A program made the translations under genes and the position numbers. Below the pieces are notes generated by a model, which saw only the letters and a list, made by a program, of their open reading frames with translations, made no database searches and was not told where the DNA came from. Shown here piece by piece: positions 8,319 through 16,872 of a stretch of DNA of 58,546 nucleotides. Source of the stretch: Acidimicrobiales bacterium (lineage in GTDB: Bacteria > Actinomycetota > Acidimicrobiia > Acidimicrobiales > RAAP-2); contig JADMIJ010000017.1 of the NCBI GenBank assembly GCA_015478655.1, forward strand, positions 1 to 58,546, written 5' to 3'. The number at the start of each line of letters is the position of its first letter. Position 1 is the stretch's first letter.

Positions 8319-9101
8319 TCAGGCGGCGACGGCCACCGCTCCCCGCAACAGGTTGAGGCCCTCGAGACCCGGAAGCCGATCGACCCGCCTGTCGATCCGG
8401 TCGGCCATGGCCCGCCCGTCGTCGTCGCCGAAGAGATAGGTGCGGAGGAAGTCGACTTCGGGCTCGGGCACCACGCCGCTGCCCACCGGCGCCCAGAAGC
8501 GCCGAAGCGCCCATCGGGTCAACCGTTGCGCCGCCCGGCTGTCAGCCAACCGGCCCTTGGCCTGCGTGGCGTAGAAATCGATGTGCCGGCCCTCCTGCTT
8601 CATGATGCGACGGAGCAGTTCGGAGAGCGTGGGGTGGCCGGCCAGCTTGGCCAGACGGGCATACCCGGCTTGCGTTGTCCACTCGTTGACTGCTCCCCAC
8701 GTCATGTGCACGGCCGTGAGGTGAGGGGTGATGGCCGAGGCCAACTGGAAGGTCAGCGGTCGCCACGCGTCGCGCTTGGGCAGGCGTTGCCGCAGGGCGG
8801 CGATCCGGCCCGTCCCCGCCTGCTCATCGTGGGCGTCCAAAATCCTGGCGATGGCCTCGCCGTGCCAGAACTCTTCGTAGTTCCACATGGTGAGGAACGA
8901 GGTGACTTCCGGGTCCCGGTGGGCCCGGGTCACCAGGACGTCTCGCAGATAGCAGACGGTGTGGTTCTCGACATCGTGCATGTAGCGCAGGCAGCGGAGC
9001 GCCTTCGGGTCGAGGGGCTGATCGCGGAAGGCGTCGAAATCGAGGTCCCCGACTTCGAGCTTGGCTGAGAGCGATTGGTAGGTGTCGATGTCGAAGCTCA
9101 T
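8319..9101 (-). CDS. Ferritin-like di-iron protein, acyl-ACP desaturase-like
   Basis: 260 aa, helical. Iron-ligand patterns typical of four-helix di-iron oxygenases are visible: 'DVENHTV' near residue 43, 'YEEFWHGE' near 75 (E-x-x-H), then 'KQEGRHIDFY' near 168 (E-x-x-H). This spacing resembles type 2 (acyl-ACP) desaturases. It may therefore desaturate or hydroxylate an acyl or related substrate; electron donors are not encoded nearby. No SD or clear -10 was found before ATG 9101. It diverges from the sigma factor gene at 9229. Confidence 0.65.
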   Translation of the reverse strand: MSFDIDTYQSLSAKLEVGDLDFDAFRDQPLDPKALRCLRYMHDVENHTVCYLRDVLVTRAHRDPEVTSFLTMWNYEEFWHGEAIARILDAHDEQAGTGRIAALRQRLPKRDAWRPLTFQLASAITPHLTAVHMTWGAVNEWTTQAGYARLAKLAGHPTLSELLRRIMKQEGRHIDFYATQAKGRLADSRAAQRLTRWALRRFWAPVGSGVVPEPEVDFLRTYLFGDDDGRAMADRIDRRVDRLPGLEGLNLLRGAVAVAA

Positions 9102-9228
9102 GTGCTGTATTCGTCGCCGGCCGCTCCCCAGATGAGCGTTCCCCTTCGGTCCTCGGCGTTCTCGGGGATGGCAGGGAGCCGGACCGCGCGGTGGCGCCGG
9201 CGTGGCGATCTAGATTGGGATCATCCAC

Positions 9229-9837
9229 ATGGGCGACGGTGTCGAAGACAGTGTTGTGATCGATGTCGATCAGGCCAGCGACGCCAACTTGGTGGTGGCG
9301 GTGGGCCGTTGGCACCAGCCCGCCCTGGCCGAGGTCTACCGACGTCACGGGGGTGCTGTGCACGCCCTGTCGCGGCGAATTCTGCAGAGCGACCCGTCGG
9401 CTGAGGAGATCACCCAAGAGGTCTTCCTCGATCTCTGGAAGCACCCGGAGAAGTTCGACGCGCAACGGGGGACGCTCCGTTCCTTCCTGCTGGCGCGCAC
9501 CCACGGGAAGTCAGTCGACTTCGTGCGGTCCGAGGTAGCCCGGCGCCGGCGGGAGGAGCGCACGTCCCATGAAACGGCCACCGCCGGCTACGACATCGAC
9601 CACGAGGTGTGGGACATGGCCATTGCCGACCAGGTGAAGGAAGCTCTGGCCGAGCTCCCGCTCGAGCTGCGCCAGCCGATCGAACTGGCGTACTTCGGCG
9701 GTCACACCTATCGGGTGGTGGCGGAAATGCTCCACCAGCCGGAAGGTACCATCAAGAGTCGGATCAGGTCCGGTCTGGGTCGTCTCCGGGTGAATCTGGC
9801 GGAGCGAGGCGTGCAGCCGGCGGGAGCAGAGTTGTGA
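9229..9837 (+). CDS. ECF sigma factor (SigK-like)
   Basis: 202 aa. Sigma region 2 (~residues 35-100: 'SAEEITQEVFLDLW') and region 4 (~135-190: 'ELPLELRQPIELAYFGGHTYRVVAEML') with a helix-turn-helix followed by 'GTIKSRIRSGLGRLR'. It directs RNA polymerase to a stress regulon. ATG 9229 follows a TAGATT hexamer with a 12-nt leader. Its stop overlaps the GTG start of the anti-sigma gene by 4 nt, so the two are translationally coupled. Confidence 0.93.
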   Translation: MGDGVEDSVVIDVDQASDANLVVAVGRWHQPALAEVYRRHGGAVHALSRRILQSDPSAEEITQEVFLDLWKHPEKFDAQRGTLRSFLLARTHGKSVDFVRSEVARRRREERTSHETATAGYDIDHEVWDMAIADQVKEALAELPLELRQPIELAYFGGHTYRVVAEMLHQPEGTIKSRIRSGLGRLRVNLAERGVQPAGAEL

Positions 9838-10709
9838 ACGCGTCGATACCCGAACCCAGCCATGACGAGATCCGGGATCTCCTCGGCGCCTATGCGTTGG
9901 ATGCCGTCGATCCGGAGACCGCGGCGATGGTCGAGCACCATCTCGAGGGCTGCCTGCGGTGTTCCACCGAGGTTGCCCAGCATCACGAGGTCGCCGGCCT
10001 GTTGGCCAACTCCGGCGGCGCCTCGCCGGCCACGCTGTGGGACGGCATCGCCAGTCAGCTCGACGGCTCGACACCACCGTCGTGGGGACGGCTCTCGGCC
10101 CGACTCGAGACGGGCGCCGATCGGACCGACGACCTGACGGGCGGACGGGAATACGCCGCCGCCGGTGCTGGCGCGGCTGATGGCGCGCCGGACGGTGCCG
10201 CGAACGTGATCCCCATCACCAAGGATCGTCGGAGGGGCCGTTGGGTGGCTTGGACCGCGAGTGCAGTGGCTGGGGCTGCGGCCGTCGTCGCCGTGCTGCT
10301 CGGGGCCCAGGTCCACCATCTGGATCGCCAGGTTGCAGCCTTGCAAGCTCCGCTGTCCGGCGCTGAGCAGAATGCTCTCAAGGCGCCGTCGACCAAGCGG
10401 GTGCAGTTGACCGCCCACCCGTCGACGGGCACTCCGGTCGACGTCATGGTGGTCCTGACCAAGTCCGGCGCCGGATTCGTCCAGGCCGGACAGCTGTCGC
10501 GACTGCCGACCGACCAGACCTACCAGCTCTGGGGCGTGGTCGGCCAGAAGACCATCTCACTGGGACTGCTGGGGGCGCGCCCGACCGTCGTTGCCTTCAG
10601 CGTGGCCGGTAGCGCTGCCGTCAGCGCCTTTGCCATCACCGCCGAGCATGCCGGTGGCGTGGTGCAGAGCAGCAACCAGCCGGTCGTGGCCGGGCAGGTC
10701 AGCGCCTGA
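9834..10709 (+). CDS. Anti-sigma factor, RskA/zinc-anti-sigma type
   Basis: 291 aa. The N-terminal cytosolic domain has 'HHLEGCLRC', the H-x3-C-x2-C zinc motif of ZAS anti-sigma factors; a single membrane segment lies at ~140-160 ('WTASAVAGAAAVVAVLLGA'). The C-terminal extracytoplasmic part ends in the RskA domain ('LPTDQTYQLWGVV'). It should hold the ECF sigma factor at the membrane and release it by regulated proteolysis. The GTG start (GTGA overlap with the sigma stop) is chosen for coupling; the open frame extends upstream only inside the sigma gene. Confidence 0.9.
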   Translation: MNASIPEPSHDEIRDLLGAYALDAVDPETAAMVEHHLEGCLRCSTEVAQHHEVAGLLANSGGASPATLWDGIASQLDGSTPPSWGRLSARLETGADRTDDLTGGREYAAAGAGAADGAPDGAANVIPITKDRRRGRWVAWTASAVAGAAAVVAVLLGAQVHHLDRQVAALQAPLSGAEQNALKAPSTKRVQLTAHPSTGTPVDVMVVLTKSGAGFVQAGQLSRLPTDQTYQLWGVVGQKTISLGLLGARPTVVAFSVAGSAAVSAFAITAEHAGGVVQSSNQPVVAGQVSA

Positions 10710-10733
10710 TCGCGGTCCCTCGGGCCGGGCGCT

Positions 10734-10762
10734 CGGTCAGGCTGTTCGGGAGCCGCTGACCG
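10734..10762. terminator. Hairpin between convergent genes
   Basis: CGGTCAG-GCT / AGC-(CG)-CTGACCG forms a 10-bp stem between the convergent anti-sigma and TetR genes; it lacks a T-run on both strands. Confidence 0.45.
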
Positions 10763-10770
10763 ACCGGGAG

Positions 10771-11481
10771 TCAGATCCGGTGTACCTGGCGGAGCCCGGC
10801 CCAGGCGAAGTCGGCCAGACGGGCGGCCAGATGGGCCCCGTCCTCCGGGTCCACGGCTCGGCGGGCTCGCCTCCCATCGGCGGCGCCGTCGGCAGACGCG
10901 CCCTGGTCTCGCTTGGCATCCAGCCAATGGCGGCTGGCCCCCTCCGCCATGCCCACCACCGCATGGGCCAGGAGGAGCCGGTGGGCAGGGTCGAGACCGG
11001 CGTCGATGAGCGGATCGATGGCCTGGGCGATGGTCTCCTCCACCCGGCGCAGGGCGGCGCCCAACTCGGGGTCGTCGGGCGCATCCCGTCCGTACAGGAG
11101 CCGAAAGGCCTGCTCGTTCGCCACCATCAGCTCGAAGTAGGCGGCGAACCCCAGCTCGACCTGCTGGCGGGGGCCCTCCGCGTTGGCGGTCGCCTTGACG
11201 ATCCTTGTCACCAGCTCTTTCGAGAACACGTCCATGAGCTCGAGGTACAGCGCCCGCTTGGACTCGAAATGCTGGTACACGAGCGGCTTGGTCACCCCGG
11301 CGGCCTCGGCGATGTCGTCCATGGTGGTGGAGGCGTAGCCGTGCTCGGCGAACAGGGAGAGGGCTACGTCGAAGAGCTGCCGTCGCCGTGCATCTGCGGT
11401 GAGCCGCCGACCGGCCGGGACCGAAGCGCTGCCATCGGACGGGCTCTGATCGCCGGGCTCCGGGCCTGGTCCACCGTTCAT
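10771..11481 (-). CDS. TetR-family transcriptional regulator
   Basis: 236 aa. An N-terminal HTH ('DDIAEAAGVTKPLVYQHFESKRALY', ~residues 54-78) is followed by an all-helical ligand domain. The start at ATG 11481 is preferred because a TACCAT hexamer ends exactly seven bases before it; a second in-frame ATG at 11490 overlaps that hexamer. No obvious target operon; the neighbours are a glycosyltransferase on the same strand and the anti-sigma gene convergent to it. Ligand unknown. Confidence 0.88.
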   Translation of the reverse strand: MNGGPGPEPGDQSPSDGSASVPAGRRLTADARRRQLFDVALSLFAEHGYASTTMDDIAEAAGVTKPLVYQHFESKRALYLELMDVFSKELVTRIVKATANAEGPRQQVELGFAAYFELMVANEQAFRLLYGRDAPDDPELGAALRRVEETIAQAIDPLIDAGLDPAHRLLLAHAVVGMAEGASRHWLDAKRDQGASADGAADGRRARRAVDPEDGAHLAARLADFAWAGLRQVHRI

Positions 11482-11488
11482 GGCGGTC

Positions 11489-11494
11489 ATGGTA
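11489..11494 (-). promoter_or_regulatory. -10 element (TACCAT), leaderless TetR gene
   Basis: Minus-strand TACCAT, 7-nt gap, then ATG 11481. Confidence 0.5.
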
Positions 11495-11548
11495 CTCGGG
11501 GGCCCGCAACGGTCCGCCCGGGGAAACGAGGCTCCGCCTGGGCGGGTC

Positions 11549-12610
11549 CTACAGATCGGGCAGCACCGAGCTGATCCTCTTGGGCAGGTCATCGAGGGAG
11601 AAGTGGGCACGGGCCACCGCCACGTTGCGCTCGAGCAGACCGGCATCGGGTGCGTCCAACCACGCTCGGAGGCGGTCCGTCTCGGCCAGGGAGAACCACT
11701 CGAAGCCGAAGGCCGCCAGCTCGTCGGCTACGGGGTAGGGCCCGATGGCCAGGGGGCGGCGATGGACCACCGATTCGATGGACGGATTGCCGAACCCCTC
11801 CCAGGTCGACGGCAGGGCGACGACGTCGCAGGCTCGATAGGCGGCGTGGATCTCGACTTCGGTGGCACCCTCGGGGGTGCCGAGGATGACGGGACAGCGG
11901 GCGGCACCCACCAGGGCCGCCAGCTGCGGCCCGAAGCCGTCCTCGGCCGGCCCCAGGAGCCAGAACGTCGCGCCCAACTCGGTCGCCACCCGTATGCCGC
12001 CTTCGACGTTCTTACGGGGGATGGCCCGGGTCGGCTGCAGCACGAGGCGTTGGCCGTCGGCGATTCCGAGCACAGCGCGACTCTGCCTTCGGAGCTCGTC
12101 GTCCGCGGCCCGGCCTGTTGCCGGACCCATGCTGGCCGGGTCGAGGGCGAAGGAGTTGTAGACGGTGGTGGCAACGATGCTCCGCTTGGCCAGTTGGCGC
12201 CGACTCAGCTCATTGATGGTGACCTGACTCCACCGACCGTCGACCGGCGGGGGCGGGTGGCCCGCGAACAGGGACCGCTGCCACGGGAGATCGTGGTGGT
12301 GAAGGATGGCGGGCCGCCCGGCCAACACACCGGCCACGGCACCGGCGGCGCCGGGATTGAGGGGAAGGGAGCAGACGTTCTCCACCACCACGAGGTCGGC
12401 GTCATCGAGGACGGCCACCAGCTCCGATCGGGTCGGTGGCTCTGTGGCTCCGATGGCCAGCCCGGGGAGCAACCGGTCGACGGGCCCGTCGCCGGCCACG
12501 GTGAGCGTCGAGAACCCGAGCCGGGTCAGCGCCGCCTGCCACTTGGCCGCCTCGACGGCCACGCCGTCGGAGCCTCCGAGGCGGAAGGAGAGCAGGGCTG
12601 CGGTGGGAAT
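11549..12610 (-). CDS. GT-B glycosyltransferase (family 4/1-like), probable ATT start
   Basis: 353 aa as annotated. The C-terminal half has the nucleotide-sugar site 'VVALPSTWEGFGNPSIES' (E-x7-E-like) typical of GT4/GT1 enzymes, with 'LQPTRAIPRKN' before it. The first conventional start is GTG 12562, but clear family-like sequence lies upstream in frame: 'PTAALLSFRLGGSDG' directly before 'VAVEAAKW'. No ATG/GTG/TTG occurs between an upstream in-frame TGA and that segment. The codon giving a natural N-terminus is ATT at 12610-12608, six bases after a TACGGT hexamer, the spacing seen at other leaderless genes here. It probably transfers a sugar to a glycan or lipid; acceptor unknown. Confidence 0.75.
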   Translation of the reverse strand: MPTAALLSFRLGGSDGVAVEAAKWQAALTRLGFSTLTVAGDGPVDRLLPGLAIGATEPPTRSELVAVLDDADLVVVENVCSLPLNPGAAGAVAGVLAGRPAILHHHDLPWQRSLFAGHPPPPVDGRWSQVTINELSRRQLAKRSIVATTVYNSFALDPASMGPATGRAADDELRRQSRAVLGIADGQRLVLQPTRAIPRKNVEGGIRVATELGATFWLLGPAEDGFGPQLAALVGAARCPVILGTPEGATEVEIHAAYRACDVVALPSTWEGFGNPSIESVVHRRPLAIGPYPVADELAAFGFEWFSLAETDRLRAWLDAPDAGLLERNVAVARAHFSLDDLPKRISSVLPDL

Positions 12611-12616
12611 GGCGTC

Positions 12617-12622
12617 ACCGTA
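12617..12622 (-). promoter_or_regulatory. -10 element (TACGGT) before ATT start
   Basis: Minus-strand TACGGT with a 6-nt gap to ATT 12610, supporting initiation at this near-cognate codon on a leaderless mRNA. Confidence 0.45.
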
Positions 12623-12712
12623 GCGGCGCCGATCCTCGAGCGACCCCGTCGGGTGCCCACCACCGCGTGCGGCACCGCAGGTCGCGAGCGGACAACGTCA
12701 GCGCGGGCGGGC

Positions 12713-12718
12713 TACCGT
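12713..12718 (+). promoter_or_regulatory. -10 element (TACCGT), leaderless enoyl-CoA hydratase
   Basis: TACCGT, 6-nt gap (catccc), GTG 12725. Confidence 0.55.
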
Positions 12719-12724
12719 CATCCC

Positions 12725-13603
12725 GTGCCTGACGACCCCGAGCAACATTCGCCGCCGGAAGGATCCGTCCCTCCCGTTGCCGATCTGCTGGCCAAGCGCC
12801 GAGGGGCCGTCCTGACCCTGACCATCAACCGGCCAGAGCGGCGCAACGCCATGACCTGGGCGGTGATCGGCGGGCTGCGGGAGCACGTGGCCGCGGCCAA
12901 GGTCGATCCCGGGGTCAGGGTGGTCGTCCTGGCCGGCGCCGGCGATCAGGCCTTCTGCGCCGGAGCCGACCTGACCGGCATGGTGCCGGGCGACCCCGGT
13001 GGCGCCACCGACGAGTACGCCGATCACCACCGGGCCCGTGGCTGGTTGGCCGAGCTGTTCGAGGAGCTCTGGCACCTGGGTAAGCCCACCATCGCCCGGG
13101 TGCAGGGCTGGGCCATGGCCGGAGGATTCGGCCTGGCCCTGGCCTGCGACATGGTCATCGCCTCCGACCAGGCCCGCTTCGGGGCCCCGGAGCTCAACGT
13201 GGGGCTCTGGCCTTACATGGTCACCGTTCCCCTGCTGCGATCGATGCCCCCCAAGAAGGCCCTCGAGCTGATGCTCACCAGCCGGGTGGTGGGGGCCGAG
13301 GAGGCCGACCGGATGGGGTTTCTCACCCGGGTGGTGCCGCAGGACCGTCTGGATGCCGAAGTGGCGGACATGGCCGCCGTCCTGGCCTCCAAGCCACCCG
13401 GTGTGATGAGGATGGGACGCGAATCGTTCTACGCTGTACTGGATTCGGCGGCGACAGAGGCACTGCCCTACCTGCACGCCATGCTCACGGTCACCAGCCA
13501 GACCGCCGAAGCAGCCGAAGGGATCGCCGCCTTCATCGAGAAGCGAGCGCCGTCCTGGCAGACAGCAACCGACGAACCACACACGGATAGCCGAGGAGCC
13601 TGA
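12725..13603 (+). CDS. Enoyl-CoA hydratase/isomerase family protein
   Basis: 292 aa crotonase fold. '[10 protein letters not shown]' near residue 38, oxyanion-hole segment '[10 protein letters not shown]' near 77, and '[21 protein letters not shown]' near 132. Position 3 of the second oxyanion region and the '[11 protein letters not shown]' stretch fit a hydratase/isomerase acting on acyl-CoA, but crotonases vary and the substrate is not evident. GTG start set by the -10 hexamer six bases before it. The stop lies 4 bp before gmd. Confidence 0.88.
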   Translation: MPDDPEQHSPPEGSVPPVADLLAKRRGAVLTLTINRPERRNAMTWAVIGGLREHVAAAKVDPGVRVVVLAGAGDQAFCAGADLTGMVPGDPGGATDEYADHHRARGWLAELFEELWHLGKPTIARVQGWAMAGGFGLALACDMVIASDQARFGAPELNVGLWPYMVTVPLLRSMPPKKALELMLTSRVVGAEEADRMGFLTRVVPQDRLDAEVADMAAVLASKPPGVMRMGRESFYAVLDSAATEALPYLHAMLTVTSQTAEAAEGIAAFIEKRAPSWQTATDEPHTDSRGA

Positions 13604-13607
13604 CAGC

Positions 13608-14579
13608 ATGTCGAAACGAGCACTGATCACCGGCGTCACAGGGCAGGATGGCTCCTACCTGGCGGAGTTCCTGTTGGATCAGGGCTACGAGGTCTGCGGG
13701 ATGGTGCGGCGGTCCAGCACTCTCAATTTCGAGCGGATCGCCCACATTCAGGACCGGCTCACCCTGGTGGCCGGGGATCTTCTCGACGAGGTGTCGATGA
13801 TCAACATCCTGCGCGAGAGCCGTCCCAACGAGGTCTACAACCTGGCCGCCCAGTCCTTCGTGCAGGCATCGTGGAACCAGCCGGTCCTCACCGGGGAGAC
13901 CACGGCGCTCGGTGTGACCCGGGTGCTCGACGCCATCCGGACGGTGGATCCCGAGATCCGCTTCTACCAGGCGAGCTCGTCCGAGATGTTCGGCAAGGTG
14001 CTCGAGGTCCCCCAACGGGAATCCACGCCGTTCTATCCGCGCAGTCCCTACGGGGTGGCCAAGGTCTACGGCCACTGGATCACCGTCAACTACCGCGAGA
14101 GCTACGACCTGCACGCCTCGTCGGGGATCCTCTTCAACCACGAGTCGCCCCGGCGGGGCCTCGAATTCGTGACCCGCAAAGTTACTCACGGGGTGGCCCG
14201 GATCAAGGCTGGCATGGACGAGAAACTGGCCCTCGGGAACCTGGACGCCCAACGCGACTGGGGATTCGCGGCCGACTATGTGCGAGCCATGTGGATGATG
14301 CTCCAACAGGACCATCCGGACGACTATGTGGTGGCCACGGGGGAGACCCACTCGGTCAAGGAGCTGGTGGAGCTGTCGTTCGCCGCCGTCGACCTCGATT
14401 GGGAGGAGCACGTCGTCATCGACGAGCGCTTTCTCCGCCCCGCCGAAGTGGACCTTCTCGTCGGGGATCCCTCGAAGGCCGAGCAGACACTGGGTTGGCA
14501 CCGCGACATCGACTTCCCGGCTCTGGTGCAGATGATGGTGGAGGCCGACATCGCGCTGGTGCATAGCCAGCTGGCCTAG
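13608..14579 (+). CDS. gmd: GDP-mannose 4,6-dehydratase
   Basis: 323 aa extended short-chain dehydrogenase. NADP-binding '[12 protein letters not shown]' at the N-terminus, 'SSEMFG' near 125 with the catalytic Thr/Ser-Glu region, 'YGVAK' near 148 (Tyr-x3-Lys) and the Gmd signature '[15 protein letters not shown]'. It converts GDP-D-mannose to GDP-4-keto-6-deoxy-mannose, the precursor of deoxyhexoses for surface glycans. GAGGAG stands upstream of ATG 13608. No fucose synthase or rhamnose reductase follows, so the end sugar is unknown; the nearby glycosyltransferase may use it. Confidence 0.92.
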   Translation: MSKRALITGVTGQDGSYLAEFLLDQGYEVCGMVRRSSTLNFERIAHIQDRLTLVAGDLLDEVSMINILRESRPNEVYNLAAQSFVQASWNQPVLTGETTALGVTRVLDAIRTVDPEIRFYQASSSEMFGKVLEVPQRESTPFYPRSPYGVAKVYGHWITVNYRESYDLHASSGILFNHESPRRGLEFVTRKVTHGVARIKAGMDEKLALGNLDAQRDWGFAADYVRAMWMMLQQDHPDDYVVATGETHSVKELVELSFAAVDLDWEEHVVIDERFLRPAEVDLLVGDPSKAEQTLGWHRDIDFPALVQMMVEADIALVHSQLA

Positions 14580-14585
14580 CGGACG

Positions 14586-15390
14586 GTGATGGTCGGATCG
14601 GCGATCCACGCCGACCCCCTCGGCATCCTGGTGGCGTTCGGCGCCGGCACGCTCTCGTTCCTGTCGCCGTGCGTGCTTCCGCTGGTGCCCGCCGCAGCCC
14701 TCCGGACCCCTGGACCCGTCGGCGCCCCCTGCCGGGAGCGATCCGACGCCGCCCACCCAGGTGGACCTCCGACGGCTGCAGGGCAGACTGCTCCGGGGGA
14801 TCCTCGCCTTCATCGGCGGATTCACGGTGATCTTCACCATCCTCGGGGCGTCGGCCTCGGCCATCGGCAGGCTCTTCCTGACCAACCAGCGCTCGCTCGA
14901 GACCCTGTCCGGCATCCTCATTGTGGTGTTCGGAGGTGTCCTGGTGGTCATGGCCGCCGGAGTGGCCCTGCCAACGGCCCTCACCGGCGAGCGACGCTTC
15001 GCCGTCCGTCCCTCCGTGCTCGGGGCCTGGGCCCCCCCGGTCATGGGGATGGCGTTCGCCTTTGCCTGGACGCCGTGTATCGGGCCTGTGCTGGGTGGCG
15101 TGCTGGCCCTGGCGGCCGGCACCGGTGGATCGGCCACCGGAGGGATCGCCCTCCTGCTGGCCTACTCGCTCGGGCTCGGCGTCCCGTTCCTCCTCAGCGG
15201 TCTGGCCTTCGGTCGGATGACCGACGCACTGGCCCGCGTGCGCGCCAGGTTGTGGGTGATCAACCTGGTGGGAGGAGCGGTCCTCATGGTCTTCGGGCTG
15301 CTGCTGCTGACCGGCAACGTCGACGTCGTCTCCGCCCATCTCTCGAATTGGCTACGTGACCTGCACCTCAGCCGATTGTCAACCAGCTGA
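14586..15390 (+). pseudogene. ccdA: ccdA-like thiol reductant transporter, disrupted
   Basis: Two frames together make a CcdA protein. The first (from 14586) gives 'GTLSFLSPCVLPLVPA', including the first redox Cys; the rest lies in the next frame from ~14700 to 15390, with 'RRLQGRLLRGILAFIGGF', 'TPCIGPVLGG' (second redox Cys) and the remaining membrane segments. The conserved 'GYLS-x-x-SG' segment after 'LVP' is missing, so a deletion not divisible by three is likely. CcdA passes electrons from thioredoxin across the membrane to CcmG/ResA. It heads the ccm cluster. Either decayed or misassembled. Confidence 0.8.
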
Positions 15391-15497
15391 GGCGTGCGGG
15401 GGCAGACCGCGGTCCTGTCCTCGGCGGTCACCGCCCCGAACGCCCTGCCCTCGCCTGGCTCCCGGACCCCCACCCCCGTAGCATGGGGGGACCGGCT

Positions 15498-16211
15498 ATG
15501 GCCCCTGCAGCCCCTCTCCCCCCAGCGCTTTTCCTCCACGACGCCGTCGCGTTGTCCGGACGGTTCCCCCTGCTCGCCGGGGTCGACCTCGAGGTTGCCA
15601 ATGGAGAAACGGTGCTGGTCGAGGGGCCGAACGGTGCGGGCAAGACCAGTCTCCTGCGGGTCTGTGCCGGCTTGGTCCCCCTGGCCTCGGGCCGGGTGGC
15701 GGTGCTCGGCCTCGATCCGGTCCGCCAACGGAACCAGGTGCGGCGACGGGTCGGGATGCTCTCCCACGCCTCCCATCTCTACGACGACCTGACCGTTCGG
15801 GAGAACGTGCGATTCGCGGTTCGGGCGGCGGGCGCCGGCACTGATCGGATCGACGACGCCTGCGATCGGCTCGGGCTCACGGGTCGTGTGCTGAAGACCA
15901 GCGCCGTCAAACTGTCGGCCGGGCAGCGTCGACGGGTCGCTCTGGCCGTGTTGGCCGCCCGGTGGCCCGAGTTGTGGCTGCTCGACGAGCCCCACGCCGG
16001 CTTGGATGCCTCGGCCCGCGACACCCTCGACGAGCTGATCGGTGAGGCGGCCTCCGGTGGCGCCACCGTAGTCGTCGCCTCCCACGAGGCTCACCAGGTG
16101 GAAGCGCTGGCCACCAGGGCGGTCACGGTGGCCGGCGGCAGAGTCGTCTCCCAGCGTGCCATCGTCCGGTCGGCCGGCAAGCCGGCCAAGGACGTCGCCC
16201 ATGTGGCGTGA
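15498..16211 (+). CDS. ccmA: Heme exporter ATP-binding protein CcmA
   Basis: 237-aa ABC ATPase. Walker A 'GPNGAGKTSL' near residue 42, signature 'KLSAGQRRRVALA' near 140, Walker B 'LWLLDEPHAGLD' near 163. Gene order ccmABCDEF identifies it as the energising subunit of the CcmABCD complex, which releases holo-CcmE. Two starts are possible, ATG 15483 and ATG 15498; the second has a G-rich stretch upstream. The 3' end overlaps ccmB by 11 nt. Confidence 0.88.
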   Translation: MAPAAPLPPALFLHDAVALSGRFPLLAGVDLEVANGETVLVEGPNGAGKTSLLRVCAGLVPLASGRVAVLGLDPVRQRNQVRRRVGMLSHASHLYDDLTVRENVRFAVRAAGAGTDRIDDACDRLGLTGRVLKTSAVKLSAGQRRRVALAVLAARWPELWLLDEPHAGLDASARDTLDELIGEAASGGATVVVASHEAHQVEALATRAVTVAGGRVVSQRAIVRSAGKPAKDVAHVA

Positions 16212-16872
16212 CGCCGCCCTCGTCGCCGGCAAGGACCTGCGTATCGAGGCCCGGTCGCGGGTAGGGCTGTCGCAGGTGGCACCGTTCGGCATCGTGGCCC
16301 TGGTCCTGTTCGCCTTCGCCCTCGGCCCGGACCGCTCCCTGATGGCCCGGGGGGCGCCCGGGCTGTTCTGGGTGGCTGTCCTGTTCTGCACCGTGCTCGC
16401 CATCCAGCGCAGCGTGTCGGTCGAGTCGGCGGACGGGGCCCGGGACGCCCTCCGGCTGTCGGGGATGGATCCGGCCGGCCAGTTCTTGGGCAAGGCGGCG
16501 GCGGTGGCGGCTCAGTTGGTCGTGCTCGAGGTCGTGCTCGGCATGGGGGTGGTGCTGCTGTACGGGGCGAAGATCGAGGTGGCCTGGTTGATCGTGGTCT
16601 CGTCCCTGCTGGGGACCGTGGGATTGGCGGCCACCGGCACCCTGTACGGGGCACTGTCCGCCGGGCTCCGGGTCCGGGAGACGCTGTTGCCGTTTCTGCT
16701 GCTCCCCATCGCCGCTCCGATCCTGTTGGCCGGGACGCGCATCTGGCAGGCAGCCATGGTGGGTGGTGTCCCCGCCGACGGCACCCAGTGGCTCCGGCTG
16801 CTGGTGGTGTTCGATGCCGTCTACGTGGCCATCGGTGTCGTTGTGTACGGCCCCATCCAGGAGTCGGCATGA
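16201..16872 (+). CDS. ccmB: Heme exporter membrane protein CcmB
   Basis: 223 aa, six or so hydrophobic segments; 'RDAALVAGKDLRIEARSR' opens the protein as in CcmB, and 'LRLSGMDP' and 'LPFLLLPIAAPILLAGTR' are family features. It is the permease partner of CcmA. ATG 16201 overlaps the end of ccmA by 11 nt; the stop overlaps the ccmC start (ATGA). Confidence 0.88.
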   Translation: MWRDAALVAGKDLRIEARSRVGLSQVAPFGIVALVLFAFALGPDRSLMARGAPGLFWVAVLFCTVLAIQRSVSVESADGARDALRLSGMDPAGQFLGKAAAVAAQLVVLEVVLGMGVVLLYGAKIEVAWLIVVSSLLGTVGLAATGTLYGALSAGLRVRETLLPFLLLPIAAPILLAGTRIWQAAMVGGVPADGTQWLRLLVVFDAVYVAIGVVVYGPIQESA

